Assembly: GCA_963773635.1 (NCBI GenBank)
Contig: CAVZBW010000005.1
Location: 682,001 to 746,000 of the forward strand
Reading direction: 5' to 3'
DNA: 64,000 nt
Source of the DNA: CAVZBW01 sp963773635
GTDB taxonomy: Bacteria; Actinomycetota; Acidimicrobiia; Acidimicrobiales; RAAP-2
Shown: positions 9,571-17,692 of the stretch, piece after piece
Layout: every line of letters begins with the position of its first letter
How positions within the stretch are numbered: position 1 is the first letter of the stretch
The notes under the pieces: generated by a model
What the model saw: the letters and a program-made list of their open reading frames with translations, nothing else
What the model was told of the DNA's origin: nothing
The model's database searches: none
Program-made: the position numbers and the translations under genes

Positions 9571-9587
9571 ACCAGAAGAAATCTGGT
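9571..9587. promoter_or_regulatory. Inverted repeat in the divergent tetR/SDR promoter region
   Basis: ACCAGA-AGAAA-TCTGGT is a 6+5+6 inverted repeat between the tetR start and the rightward SDR gene. It lies where an autoregulatory TetR operator would be expected. Its sequence is only loosely related to the palindrome at 8653-8665. Confidence 0.35.
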
Positions 9588-9699
9588 TGTCGCCTGTCGG
9601 AACGCGTTGTAGCGTGACCGCCCGGCGGTGCCGAAGACGGGGAGGTTGCCAGGCGATGGGCGGGTTCGTAGCGCGGATCTCGAGCGACAGGTCCAGGCC

Positions 9700-10512
9700 G
9701 TGACCCGCACCGACGACAGCCCCGTCCCCGACTATCCGGGCCGGCTCCGACTCGACGGACGCGGCTTCGTCGTCGTCGGTGCGGGGCAGGGCATCGGCCG
9801 GCAGGCCGCCCACGCCCTCGCGTCGGTCGGGGCGCGCCTGGTCTGCGTCGACATCGAGCCGGACCTCGCCCACGACATCGCCAAGGAGGTGGACGGCCTC
9901 CCCTGGGTCGGCGACGCCCGCCACCGCGACACGATCGAGCGGCTCGTCGACGAGGCCCCCGCCCACCTCGGACGCCTGGACGGAGTGGTCGACATCGTCG
10001 GGCGGTCGCAATACACGGCGCTGGTCGAGACCGACGACGAATCCTGGGACTGGCACCACGACATCGTCTTGCGCCACGCGTGGCTCGTGACCCAGTGTGC
10101 CGGAAAGCTGATGGCACGACAGGGCGGCGGAGGTGCCCTCGTCTTCGTGGCCTCGGTCTCTGGAATGACCGGGGCGCCCATGCACGCCGCGTACGGCGCC
10201 GCCAAGGCCGGTCTGATGGCACTGGTCAGGTCGGCCGCCGTCGAGCTCGGGCCCTCGGGCATCCGGGTCAACGCCGTGGCGCCCGGCGTCGTGTGGACGC
10301 CCAGGGTCTCGCAGTTGCTGAGCGACCGGGACCGCCGCCGCAACGAGGACAACGCCCCCCTGCGCCGCGTCGCGGTCCCCGCCGACATCGCCTCTGCGCT
10401 GCTGTTCCTGGCGAGCGACCTCTCGTCCTACATATCCGGCCAGGTGCTGGTGGTCGACGGCGGGGTTGGCGCCAACTTCCCGTATCCGATGCCCGAGTCC
10501 GTCTCGTCCTGA
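9700..10512 (+). CDS. SDR family NAD(P)-dependent oxidoreductase
   Basis: A 270-residue classical short-chain dehydrogenase. It has the cofactor motif VVVGAGQGIG, a catalytic serine in SVSGMTG and the YGAAK (Tyr-x3-Lys) active site, followed by GIRVNAVAPG. A GTG at 9628 would add 24 residues with no family similarity, so I prefer GTG 9700. It opens a rightward run with an SGNH hydrolase and another SDR. The central acidic position NAG of many SDRs is replaced (VDIVGRS), so substrate handling may differ. Confidence 0.85.
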   Translation: MTRTDDSPVPDYPGRLRLDGRGFVVVGAGQGIGRQAAHALASVGARLVCVDIEPDLAHDIAKEVDGLPWVGDARHRDTIERLVDEAPAHLGRLDGVVDIVGRSQYTALVETDDESWDWHHDIVLRHAWLVTQCAGKLMARQGGGGALVFVASVSGMTGAPMHAAYGAAKAGLMALVRSAAVELGPSGIRVNAVAPGVVWTPRVSQLLSDRDRRRNEDNAPLRRVAVPADIASALLFLASDLSSYISGQVLVVDGGVGANFPYPMPESVSS

Positions 10513-10538
10513 GCCGATTGGCTCGACGCCGCGCGGAG

Positions 10539-11546
10539 ATGACCGACCCCCGACCGTTTATCCGGGGATGCGCGTTCGCCGGGATCCCCGGCGTGCCGTA
10601 CCCGAGGGCGTTGCCGGCCGATGCCGACCGGCTGCCCGCGGACACCTGGAACGACGCCATGCGCCCCGTGGGCGTGAGGCTCGAGCTGCTCGGGGACGCC
10701 CAGGCGGTCGACATCGCCTACGAGACGGCCGACGGCGACTCGGGCGCTAGAGGGCCCGGGACCGGTACCGAGTTCGAGGCATGGTGCGGCGAACGGCTGA
10801 TCGCGAGCCGACCCGTCTCGCCGGAGGGCACGGTGAGACTCCCCGTGGCGACCGACGGCGAACGTGCCGGACAGCGGGTGGTCATTTACCTCCCGGAGGC
10901 CATGCGGCCGACCATCCTGGACCTGGCCGGCCTCGGTGGAAACCTCGAGCCCGCACCCGTGCAACCACGCTGGCTCTGCTACGGCGACTCGATCACGGGA
11001 GGCTGGGTGGTGTCCGGTCCGGGTCGGGCGTGGCCGGCGGTCGCGGGTCGTCGATGCGGTCTCGACTCGGTCAACCTCGGTTACGCCGGTGCCGCACGAG
11101 GCGAGATCGTGACCGCCGAGGAGCTCGCCGCAGTGAAGGCCGATGTGATCAGCCTCGCACACGGGACCAACTGCTGGAGCAGGATCCCTCATTCTGCCAG
11201 GCAGATGGCGGCGAACCTCGCGGCCTTCCTCGACCTGATCCGCAGCGGGCATCCCGAGACCCCCGTCGTCGTGGCGAGCCCGGTCCTGCGTCCGGACGCC
11301 GAGCAGACTGCCAACCGGCTGGGCGCCACTCTGAGCGACCTCCGCCGGGCCATGGAGGACACGGTGGAAGAGCGGTTGGACCGCGACGACCGCCTCTCGC
11401 TCCTGCGGGGCCGTCCGCTCCTGGCCGACGCCCACCTGGTGGACGGCGTCCATCCCGGGGACCAGGGCCACGAGGTGCTCGCCGCGGCCATGGGCGATGC
11501 GGTCCTCGCCGCTCTGGGTACCTCCGACCTCCGAGCTCGGTCGTGA
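10539..11546 (+). CDS. SGNH/GDSL-type esterase or lipase
   Basis: A 335-residue protein in two parts. Residues ~1-140 form a beta-rich N-terminal region. The catalytic SGNH domain follows with block I YGDSITGG, block III AHGTN and the C-terminal Asp-His pair in DGVHPGDQGHE. Such enzymes hydrolyse acyl esters. I chose ATG 10539, which has GGAG immediately upstream; TTG 10518 is possible. No signal peptide is visible, so it is probably cytoplasmic. Its TGA overlaps the GTG of the next SDR gene. Confidence 0.82.
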   Translation: MTDPRPFIRGCAFAGIPGVPYPRALPADADRLPADTWNDAMRPVGVRLELLGDAQAVDIAYETADGDSGARGPGTGTEFEAWCGERLIASRPVSPEGTVRLPVATDGERAGQRVVIYLPEAMRPTILDLAGLGGNLEPAPVQPRWLCYGDSITGGWVVSGPGRAWPAVAGRRCGLDSVNLGYAGAARGEIVTAEELAAVKADVISLAHGTNCWSRIPHSARQMAANLAAFLDLIRSGHPETPVVVASPVLRPDAEQTANRLGATLSDLRRAMEDTVEERLDRDDRLSLLRGRPLLADAHLVDGVHPGDQGHEVLAAAMGDAVLAALGTSDLRARS

Positions 11547-12391
11547 GCGGGTCCGCGAACGGCGCCCCGGGCCCCGACGAACGGGACGGTTGGCCGGCGC
11601 GACCGCTGTCCGCGTTCTCGCTCGACGGTCGGCGGGCCGTGGTCACCGGTGCGGCGAGCGGCATCGGCGCCCAGGTGGCCCGCACGCTGGCCGGTGCGGG
11701 CGCAGAGGTCCTGGCCGCCGACGTGGACGAGGCGGGCCTGGCGGCCACCGTCGATCGCATCGAACGAGACGGCGGCAAGGCCCGTGGGTTGGTCACGGAC
11801 GTGCGCTCCCGGGTCGCGGTCGACGACCTGGCGGGCGCCGCGCAATCCGGAGGCGGGATCGACGTCTGGGCCAACGTGGCGGGGATCATCCTGTCCGCGC
11901 CCATCGTGGAGATGACGGAGGAGCAGCTCGACGCCATCGTGGCCGTCAACGTGAAGGGTGTCTTCTTCGGCTGCGCAGCGGCCGCCCGGGCCATGGTGCC
12001 CCGGGGGCACGGATCGATCATCAACGTGTCCTCGGCGGGTGGGGAGATGCCGGGTCCGGGGATCTCCGCCTACTCGCTCACCAAGGCGGCGGTGATCATG
12101 CTGACCCGATCGCTGGCGCTCGAGCTCGGTCCCGACGGGATCCGGGCCAACGCGGTCGCACCGGGCTTCACCGAGACCCCGATGGTGGCCCGCCACTACC
12201 GAAACGCCGACGGCTCCGTCGACGAAGGTCGGCGCCGTAGCGTGCTCGGCGCACGCGCTGCCCAGTCCCCCCTCGGACTGACCGGTGAACCGATCGACAT
12301 CTCGCTCGGCATCCTGTACCTCGCGTCGGACGCCTCGCGCTTCGTGACCGGTCAGGTGCTGCGGATCAACGGCGGCGTCTTCATGGGGTGA
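11543..12391 (+). CDS. SDR family NAD(P)-dependent oxidoreductase
   Basis: A 282-residue classical SDR with AVVTGAASGIGAQVA, an N-V-A-G equivalent at DVWANVAG, catalytic SSAGG and YSLTK, and the C-terminal DASRFVTGQVLRINGG. The GTG start lies inside the TGA stop of the SGNH hydrolase, so it is translationally coupled. Its 3' end overlaps the convergent zinc alcohol dehydrogenase by 11 bp. It probably oxidises an alcohol released by the neighbouring esterase (inference). Confidence 0.87.
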   Translation: MSGSANGAPGPDERDGWPARPLSAFSLDGRRAVVTGAASGIGAQVARTLAGAGAEVLAADVDEAGLAATVDRIERDGGKARGLVTDVRSRVAVDDLAGAAQSGGGIDVWANVAGIILSAPIVEMTEEQLDAIVAVNVKGVFFGCAAAARAMVPRGHGSIINVSSAGGEMPGPGISAYSLTKAAVIMLTRSLALELGPDGIRANAVAPGFTETPMVARHYRNADGSVDEGRRRSVLGARAAQSPLGLTGEPIDISLGILYLASDASRFVTGQVLRINGGVFMG

Positions 12392-13307
12392 TGACCACCT
12401 TGACCGCGCCCGACGCCCGGTCGCCGGCGACCCGGAAGGCCTCGGCGACTTCGGACAGGGGGAAGCGGTGGGTCACGAGCGACCGGGGGACCTCGGGGTG
12501 GGTCGCCAGGAGTCGTGCCGCCTCCTCGAACTCGCGGACGCCTCCGTGCGCCCCGTAGGCCATGGCGCCCACGCACGTCAGCTCCTTGGTGAGCATGAGC
12601 GCGCCCGGGACCGGGAGGGACTCGAAATAGACGCCGAGGACGATGATCCGGCCACCGGGTATCGCGAGCTCCGCGCAGCGTCCCAGCGACGAGGCCCCAC
12701 CGGCCGCGTCGATCACCACGTCGTAGAGGTCCTCGGTGGGACCCGCACCGAAGTCCCGGGCAATCGCACGCTGATGGGGATGGCGAGCCTCGAGGTCGAC
12801 CGAATGGCCGAGGCTGCCAAGCCAGGCGGCCACGAGCAGCCCGATCGAACCCCCGCCGACGACGGCGACGCGCTCGCTCGACCCGACCTCTGCCCTCCGC
12901 ACGGCGTGCCACGCAACGGCCGCCGGCTCGACCAGACAGGCATCGAGGGGATCGAGTCCCATGGGCAGGGGCACCAGGGCGTAGGGGGGCACGGCCACCC
13001 GATCGGCCAGGCCCCCGTCGCTGAAGATCCCGAGGTTGCCGTGCTCGCCGGTGCAGCGCTGGGTGAAACCTGCCCTGCACTGCTCGCACACGCCGCATCG
13101 CACCGTGGGCTCGACCGCATAGACCACTCCGTCGGCCGTCACGGCCATCTCGTGACCGAGCGTGAAGCCCTGCACGCCGCGAGCCACCAGCTCGAAGTCC
13201 GTACCGCAGATGCTCGACGCGACCACGTCGTACCCGGGGAGCTCGCCCGCGGGTTCGGCGACGTCACAGAGCGCCAACCCGGTGTCGGTCACCCGGGCCG
13301 CCCTCAT
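12381..13307 (-). CDS. Zinc-dependent alcohol dehydrogenase (MDR superfamily)
   Basis: A 308-residue medium-chain dehydrogenase. Catalytic zinc ligands are in SSICGTDFE and LGHEM. The structural-zinc cysteines are in VRCGVCEQCRAGFTQRC. The Rossmann motif is VAVVGGGSIGLLVA. The start is ATG 13307 by analogy with the paralogue at 40578-41508; ATG 13319 is also open. The two share unusual strings such as DACLVEP and VDLEARHxH, so they are close paralogues. It is divergent from the P450 gene, with a palindromic operator candidate between them. Confidence 0.87.
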   Translation of the reverse strand: MRAARVTDTGLALCDVAEPAGELPGYDVVASSICGTDFELVARGVQGFTLGHEMAVTADGVVYAVEPTVRCGVCEQCRAGFTQRCTGEHGNLGIFSDGGLADRVAVPPYALVPLPMGLDPLDACLVEPAAVAWHAVRRAEVGSSERVAVVGGGSIGLLVAAWLGSLGHSVDLEARHPHQRAIARDFGAGPTEDLYDVVIDAAGGASSLGRCAELAIPGGRIIVLGVYFESLPVPGALMLTKELTCVGAMAYGAHGGVREFEEAARLLATHPEVPRSLVTHRFPLSEVAEAFRVAGDRASGAVKVVITP

Positions 13308-13468
13308 CCTGGCCACCACCCTGCGGCGCCGTCCGGTGGAGGCGAACGGTCCACCCCATCTCCTCTGGCTCGAGAGCGGAACGCTCCCCGCCTACCGGAG
13401 AACCGCACCGCCGTTGACGACGGAGTGTACCGGCCGTAAGTTACCCGGGGGGAATTGCTACAAGGCAT

Positions 13469-13485
13469 TTGCGAATTATTCGCAA
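13469..13485. promoter_or_regulatory. 17-bp perfect palindrome upstream of the P450 gene
   Basis: TTGCGAAT-T-ATTCGCAA is a perfect 8+1+8 inverted repeat 25 nt upstream of the P450 start and between divergent promoters. This size and position fit a TetR-family dimer site blocking a core promoter. No cognate regulator gene is adjacent; the nearest TetR gene is 4 kb to the left. Confidence 0.55.
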
Positions 13486-13510
13486 GGCCGGGCACTGGGG
13501 GGAGGCTCCG

Positions 13511-14656
13511 ATGTCCCAGACATTCGTCTACGACCCGACGACCACCCGGTTCCAAGAGGAGATGCACGACGTCTACCGGGTGCTGCGGGACGACTGGCCC
13601 GTCTACGTGAGCCCGGAGGGAACCTACGTGCTGTCGAGGTTCGCCGACGTGTGGGGTGCCGTCCACGACTGGAGGGCCTTCTCGTCGACTTGCGCAGAGG
13701 CCGAACAGTTGATGCCACAGATGATCTACATGGACCCGCCTCGGCACACGGCCCTGCGCGCCCTCGTCTCGCGCGCCTTCACGCCCCGGCGGGTGGCCGG
13801 GCTCGAGGTCCGGATCCGGGAGGTGGCGCGGGATCTGCTCGAGGAGATCGTGGCGTCGGGTGCCTGCGACCTCGTGCGGTCGTTTGCGGCACCCCTCCCG
13901 AGCATCGTGATGGCCGACCTGATCGGGGTCCCGTCAGAGCATCGCGAGGACTTTCGCCGCTGGACCGAGGCGTTCCTCGAGGTCACCGGTCCCCAGGACA
14001 TCGCGCAACGAGCGGACAACATCTACCGGCTCTTTGGCGACCTCTTGGCGGAGCGCCGGCGCTCACCGACGGACGACCTGATGAGCGGTCTGCTCGAGGC
14101 GGAGGTCGATGGCGACAGGCTGTCCGAGGAGGATCTCCTCGGCTTTTGCTTCCTCCTCCTGATCGCCGGCAACGACACCACGACCAGCCTCATCGGAAAC
14201 GGGGCCGAGCTGCTGGCGAGACATCCGGACCAGCGATCGGAGCTGGTGCGAAACCCCGATCTGATCCCCGCGGCCGTCGAGGAGATGGTGCGCATCGAGG
14301 CCCCGACCCAGGCCCTCCCCCGTACCTCCACGGCGGAGGTGCGGCTGCACGGAACGACCATCCCACAGGGGGCGCGCGTGATGCTGTTGTGGGGCTCGGC
14401 CAACCTGGACGAGCGAGAGTTCCCCCGGGCAGAGCGCTTCGACATCCACCGGCACCCCACCCGGCACCTCGGGTTCGGGCACGGGATCCACTTCTGCCTC
14501 GGGGCCCACCTCGCACGTCTCGAGGCGAGAGTCGCCTTCGAGGAGCTGCTCCGGCAGATTCCCGACTACCGGGTCGCGGGCCAACCGGCGAGGTACGTGT
14601 CGAACTGGGCGCGGTCCTGGAGGTTGCTGCCTCTGGAGTACCCCGCGGCGGCCTGA
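13511..14656 (+). CDS. Cytochrome P450
   Basis: A 381-residue soluble bacterial P450. It has the I-helix LLLIAGNDTTTSLIGN, the K-helix ExxR in VEEMVR and the haem loop LGFGHGIHFCLGAHLARLEA with the axial cysteine. ATG 13511 is preceded by a GGGGGGAGG ribosome site, which rules out the 14-codon upstream extension. It would hydroxylate or epoxidise a hydrophobic substrate with electrons from a ferredoxin, and no ferredoxin gene is adjacent. An epoxide hydrolase begins 6 nt downstream, suggesting sequential oxidation and epoxide opening. Confidence 0.93.
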   Translation: MSQTFVYDPTTTRFQEEMHDVYRVLRDDWPVYVSPEGTYVLSRFADVWGAVHDWRAFSSTCAEAEQLMPQMIYMDPPRHTALRALVSRAFTPRRVAGLEVRIREVARDLLEEIVASGACDLVRSFAAPLPSIVMADLIGVPSEHREDFRRWTEAFLEVTGPQDIAQRADNIYRLFGDLLAERRRSPTDDLMSGLLEAEVDGDRLSEEDLLGFCFLLLIAGNDTTTSLIGNGAELLARHPDQRSELVRNPDLIPAAVEEMVRIEAPTQALPRTSTAEVRLHGTTIPQGARVMLLWGSANLDEREFPRAERFDIHRHPTRHLGFGHGIHFCLGAHLARLEARVAFEELLRQIPDYRVAGQPARYVSNWARSWRLLPLEYPAAA

Positions 14657-14662
14657 CCCGAC

Positions 14663-15811
14663 GTGAGCCTCGAGCCCTATACCGTCGCCGTCTCCCAGGC
14701 GACCCTGGACGACCTCCGGGAGCGCCTCGAGCGGACCAGATGGCCGGACCAGATCCCGGGAACCGGATGGGACTACGGAACCGACCTCGACTACCTCCGA
14801 GATCTCTGCCGCTACTGGTCTGCCGGGTTCGACTGGCGGGCCGCCGAGGCCCGGCTCAACGCCTGGCCGAACGGAATCACGAGCGTCGAGGGACAACCCG
14901 TCCACTTCATCCACGCTCGTGCCGAGCGTCCGGACGCCCTACCGCTGCTCGTCCTCCACGGCTGGCCCGGCTCGGTAGCCGAGATGCTCCACGTCATCGA
15001 GCCGCTCCGCCACCCCGTCGATGGATCGGGCGACGCCTCGGACGCCTTTCACGTCGTGTGCGCCTCGCTGCCCGGCTTCGGCTTCTCCGGGCCAACTGCC
15101 GAGCGAGGGTGGCACCCGAGGCGTATCGCGGGGGCAATGGCGGAGCTGATGGGCCGGCTGGGCTACGAGCGCTTCGGCACCTTGGGCGGCGACTGGGGAG
15201 CGACCGTGTCCAACTTCCTGGGCCTCGACCACTCGGGCAGGCTCGCCGGGATCTACCTCACGATGGCCGCCACTGGACCCCCCGACGGCGCCGACGGCTC
15301 CGAGCTCGACGAGCAGGAGCGCAAGTGGATCGAGGCGAGCGCGGACTTCTTTGCTCGCGAGTCCGGCTACCTGCAGATCCAAGGGACCCGCCCGCAGACC
15401 CTGGCCTACGGGCTGACGGATTCCCCGGCGGGGCTTGCGGGATGGATCGTCGAGAAGCTGCGCTCGTGGAGCGACTGCGACGGAGACCTCGAGTCGGTCA
15501 TTGCGCGAGACGACGCGCTCACCAATATCACCGTCTACTGGGTTACGGGCACGGCCAACTCCGCCTCGCGCATCTACCTCGAAGCCATGCGCGCCGGCCA
15601 GTTCCAACCGATCCCCGAGCGCATCGAAGTTCCGACGGGCGTCGCGATCTTCCCCAAGGAGACCGTCAAGTCGCCCCGGTCGTGGGCAGAGCAGGCCTGG
15701 GACATTCGTCGCTGGACCGTGATGCCTCGAGGAGGCCATTTCGCCGCTCTCGAGGTTCCGGACCTACTGGTCGCCGACGTGCGGGCGTTCTACCGCGACC
15801 TCCGCCCGTAA
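14663..15811 (+). CDS. Epoxide hydrolase (EHN domain, alpha/beta hydrolase fold)
   Basis: A 382-residue protein with the N-terminal EHN region typical of microsomal-type epoxide hydrolases (DLRERLERTRWPDQ, GWDYGTDLDYLRDL). The hydrolase core follows: oxyanion HGWPGS, nucleophile GGDWGA (Asp), tyrosine-containing cap and catalytic His in PRGGHFAALE. It converts epoxides to diols. The GTG start 6 nt after the P450 stop implies one transcript. No signal peptide is visible. Confidence 0.9.
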   Translation: MSLEPYTVAVSQATLDDLRERLERTRWPDQIPGTGWDYGTDLDYLRDLCRYWSAGFDWRAAEARLNAWPNGITSVEGQPVHFIHARAERPDALPLLVLHGWPGSVAEMLHVIEPLRHPVDGSGDASDAFHVVCASLPGFGFSGPTAERGWHPRRIAGAMAELMGRLGYERFGTLGGDWGATVSNFLGLDHSGRLAGIYLTMAATGPPDGADGSELDEQERKWIEASADFFARESGYLQIQGTRPQTLAYGLTDSPAGLAGWIVEKLRSWSDCDGDLESVIARDDALTNITVYWVTGTANSASRIYLEAMRAGQFQPIPERIEVPTGVAIFPKETVKSPRSWAEQAWDIRRWTVMPRGGHFAALEVPDLLVADVRAFYRDLRP

Positions 15812-15903
15812 TGGGACGTGTGCCCGCGGTGGACCCCGTAGTAGACATGAAGCCATGACCCTCCAGGGGGAATGCCCGCCGCACCGCGTTGCTGCGACCC
15901 GCC

Positions 15904-16863
15904 GTGCCGACCACTGAGGTCGCGCCGGGCCTGCGACGGGTGGGTGCCTCCGGCCTGACGGTCTCGGCGGTCGGGCTGGGTTGCAACAACTTCGGCATGA
16001 GGCTGGACGCCAACGATTCGGCTGCGGTCGTCCATGCCTCCATCGAGGCCGGGATCACCCTGTTCGACACCGCCGACATCTATGGCGGAGGGCGTTCGGA
16101 GGAGTATCTCGGTGCCGCGCTCGGACGGCGGCGCGACGAGGTGGTCGTGGCGACCAAGTTTGCCGGGCCGACCGGGCAGGGGCCCTACGCCAAGGGGGCG
16201 TCGCGCCGCTACATCGTCCGCGCCTGCGAGGCCAGCCTCCGACGGCTGGCCACGGACTACATCGACCTCTACTACCAGCACTACCCGGATCCCGATACGC
16301 CCATCGAGGAGACGCTGCTCGCGCTGGACGACCTCGTCCACGCAGGCAAGGTGCGCTATCTCGCCTCGTCGAACTTCGCGGGGTGGCAACTGGCGGAGGC
16401 CCACCATACGGCGAGGGAGCTACATACCCAGGGCTTCGTCGGGACGCAGGTCGAGTGGAGCCTCCTCGCCCGCCAGGCCGAGCAGGAGATCGTGCCCGCC
16501 TGCCGGCACTACGGGCTCGGCGTGCTGCCGTACTTCCCGCTGGCTGCCGGCCTCCTGACGGGCAAGTACCGGCGCGGTGCTCCCTATCCCGAGGGATCGC
16601 GACTCGACGCTTTGCCGTACTTTGCCCGGTTCGCCACGGAGTCCAACTTCGACAAGGTCGAAGCGCTGCAGGGTTTCGTCGCCGAGCGGGGCCGTTCCCT
16701 GCTCGAGCTGGCCGTCTCCTGGCTGGCGGCTCAGCCCGGCGTCGCAAGCGTCCTGGTCGGCGCCACCCGCCCGGATCAGGTCAAGGACAACGCGGCGGCT
16801 GCCGGCTGGGTCCTGGGTGCCGACGACCTCGACGCCGTGGACGGTGTCCTCGGATCGACGTAG
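15904..16863 (+). CDS. Aldo/keto reductase
   Basis: A 319-residue (beta/alpha)8 NADPH-dependent reductase. The tetrad is readable: Asp and Tyr in LFDTADIYGGG, Lys in VATKFAG and His in YYQHYPD. The NADPH-phosphate region VLVGATRPDQVKDN is present near the C terminus. GTG 15904 is used; TTG 15889 would add five residues. It reduces aldehydes or ketones. The next SDR begins 4 nt downstream, so both belong to the rightward operon starting with the P450. Confidence 0.88.
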   Translation: MPTTEVAPGLRRVGASGLTVSAVGLGCNNFGMRLDANDSAAVVHASIEAGITLFDTADIYGGGRSEEYLGAALGRRRDEVVVATKFAGPTGQGPYAKGASRRYIVRACEASLRRLATDYIDLYYQHYPDPDTPIEETLLALDDLVHAGKVRYLASSNFAGWQLAEAHHTARELHTQGFVGTQVEWSLLARQAEQEIVPACRHYGLGVLPYFPLAAGLLTGKYRRGAPYPEGSRLDALPYFARFATESNFDKVEALQGFVAERGRSLLELAVSWLAAQPGVASVLVGATRPDQVKDNAAAAGWVLGADDLDAVDGVLGST

Positions 16864-16867
16864 TCCG

Positions 16868-17689
16868 ATGAGCAAACCCCTCGAGGGCCAGCGGGCCATC
16901 GTCGTGGGCGGGGGAAGCGGCATTGGCCTCGCGACCGCTCGCCTCCTCGCACGCGACGGTGCGATCGTGACCGTGGCCGGTCGCACCGAGGAGAAGTTGC
17001 GCAAGGCCGTCGCGTGGCTGGAGGGGCAGGGGCTCTCGGCGTCCTGGGTGGTCTGCGATGCCATGCGAGGCGATCAGGTACGGGCGGCCGTCGATGCCGC
17101 CTCCGATGCCGAGCGTCGGCTCCACCTGGCGGTGGTCGTGCCCGGGGGAGGGTCCATCACGCCCGTCCTCATGTACGGCGACGACGCGTTCAGTGCGGAG
17201 GTGGACAAGAACGTCCGGCCTGCGTACCTCTTCGTCAAGTACGCCGGTCGGGCCATGGTCCGGGCCGGGCACGGTTCTCTCGTCGCCGTGTCCTCCAGCG
17301 CCGCAGCGTTCTCGAGCCGGTACCTGGCTTCGTATAGTGCGGGCAAGGCCGCCGTCGACCAACTGGTCAAGGTCGCGGCCAACGAGCTCGGCCGGTACGG
17401 CATCCGGGTCAACACCGTCCGGCCCGGCCTCACCCGGACGGACGCGACCGCCCAGGCGTTCGCGAACGACGCCCTGCGTGAGGCATTTCTCGAGGGTCAG
17501 CCACTCGCCCGTCCCGGCGAGGCCGAGGACATCGCACAGGCCGTACGGTTCCTGGCGGGACCCGAATCCTCCTGGGTGACCGGACAGTGTCTCTCCGTGG
17601 ACGGGGGCCACACCCTGCGCGCCTTCGTCGACTACGAGGGTCTCGTCGAGCTTCCGGACCAAGGCGCTGCCGCCCAGGTGGGTCCCTGA
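16868..17689 (+). CDS. SDR family oxidoreductase
   Basis: A 273-residue SDR with AIVVGGGSGIGLATA, catalytic serine in VAVSSSAAAF and YSAGK, then GIRVNTVRPG and SSWVTGQCLSVDGG. The NNAG motif is replaced by VVVPGGGS. It lies between the aldo/keto reductase and the first cyclase/ATPase regulator, with only 3 nt before the latter, so the regulator may be co-expressed with the catabolic genes. Confidence 0.86.
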   Translation: MSKPLEGQRAIVVGGGSGIGLATARLLARDGAIVTVAGRTEEKLRKAVAWLEGQGLSASWVVCDAMRGDQVRAAVDAASDAERRLHLAVVVPGGGSITPVLMYGDDAFSAEVDKNVRPAYLFVKYAGRAMVRAGHGSLVAVSSSAAAFSSRYLASYSAGKAAVDQLVKVAANELGRYGIRVNTVRPGLTRTDATAQAFANDALREAFLEGQPLARPGEAEDIAQAVRFLAGPESSWVTGQCLSVDGGHTLRAFVDYEGLVELPDQGAAAQVGP

Positions 17690-17692
17690 CCG

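Noticed and set aside
10080..10538. N-terminal extension of the SGNH hydrolase
   Set aside because: This part overlaps the preceding SDR in another frame and is Arg-rich; family sequence starts at MTDPRP (10539).
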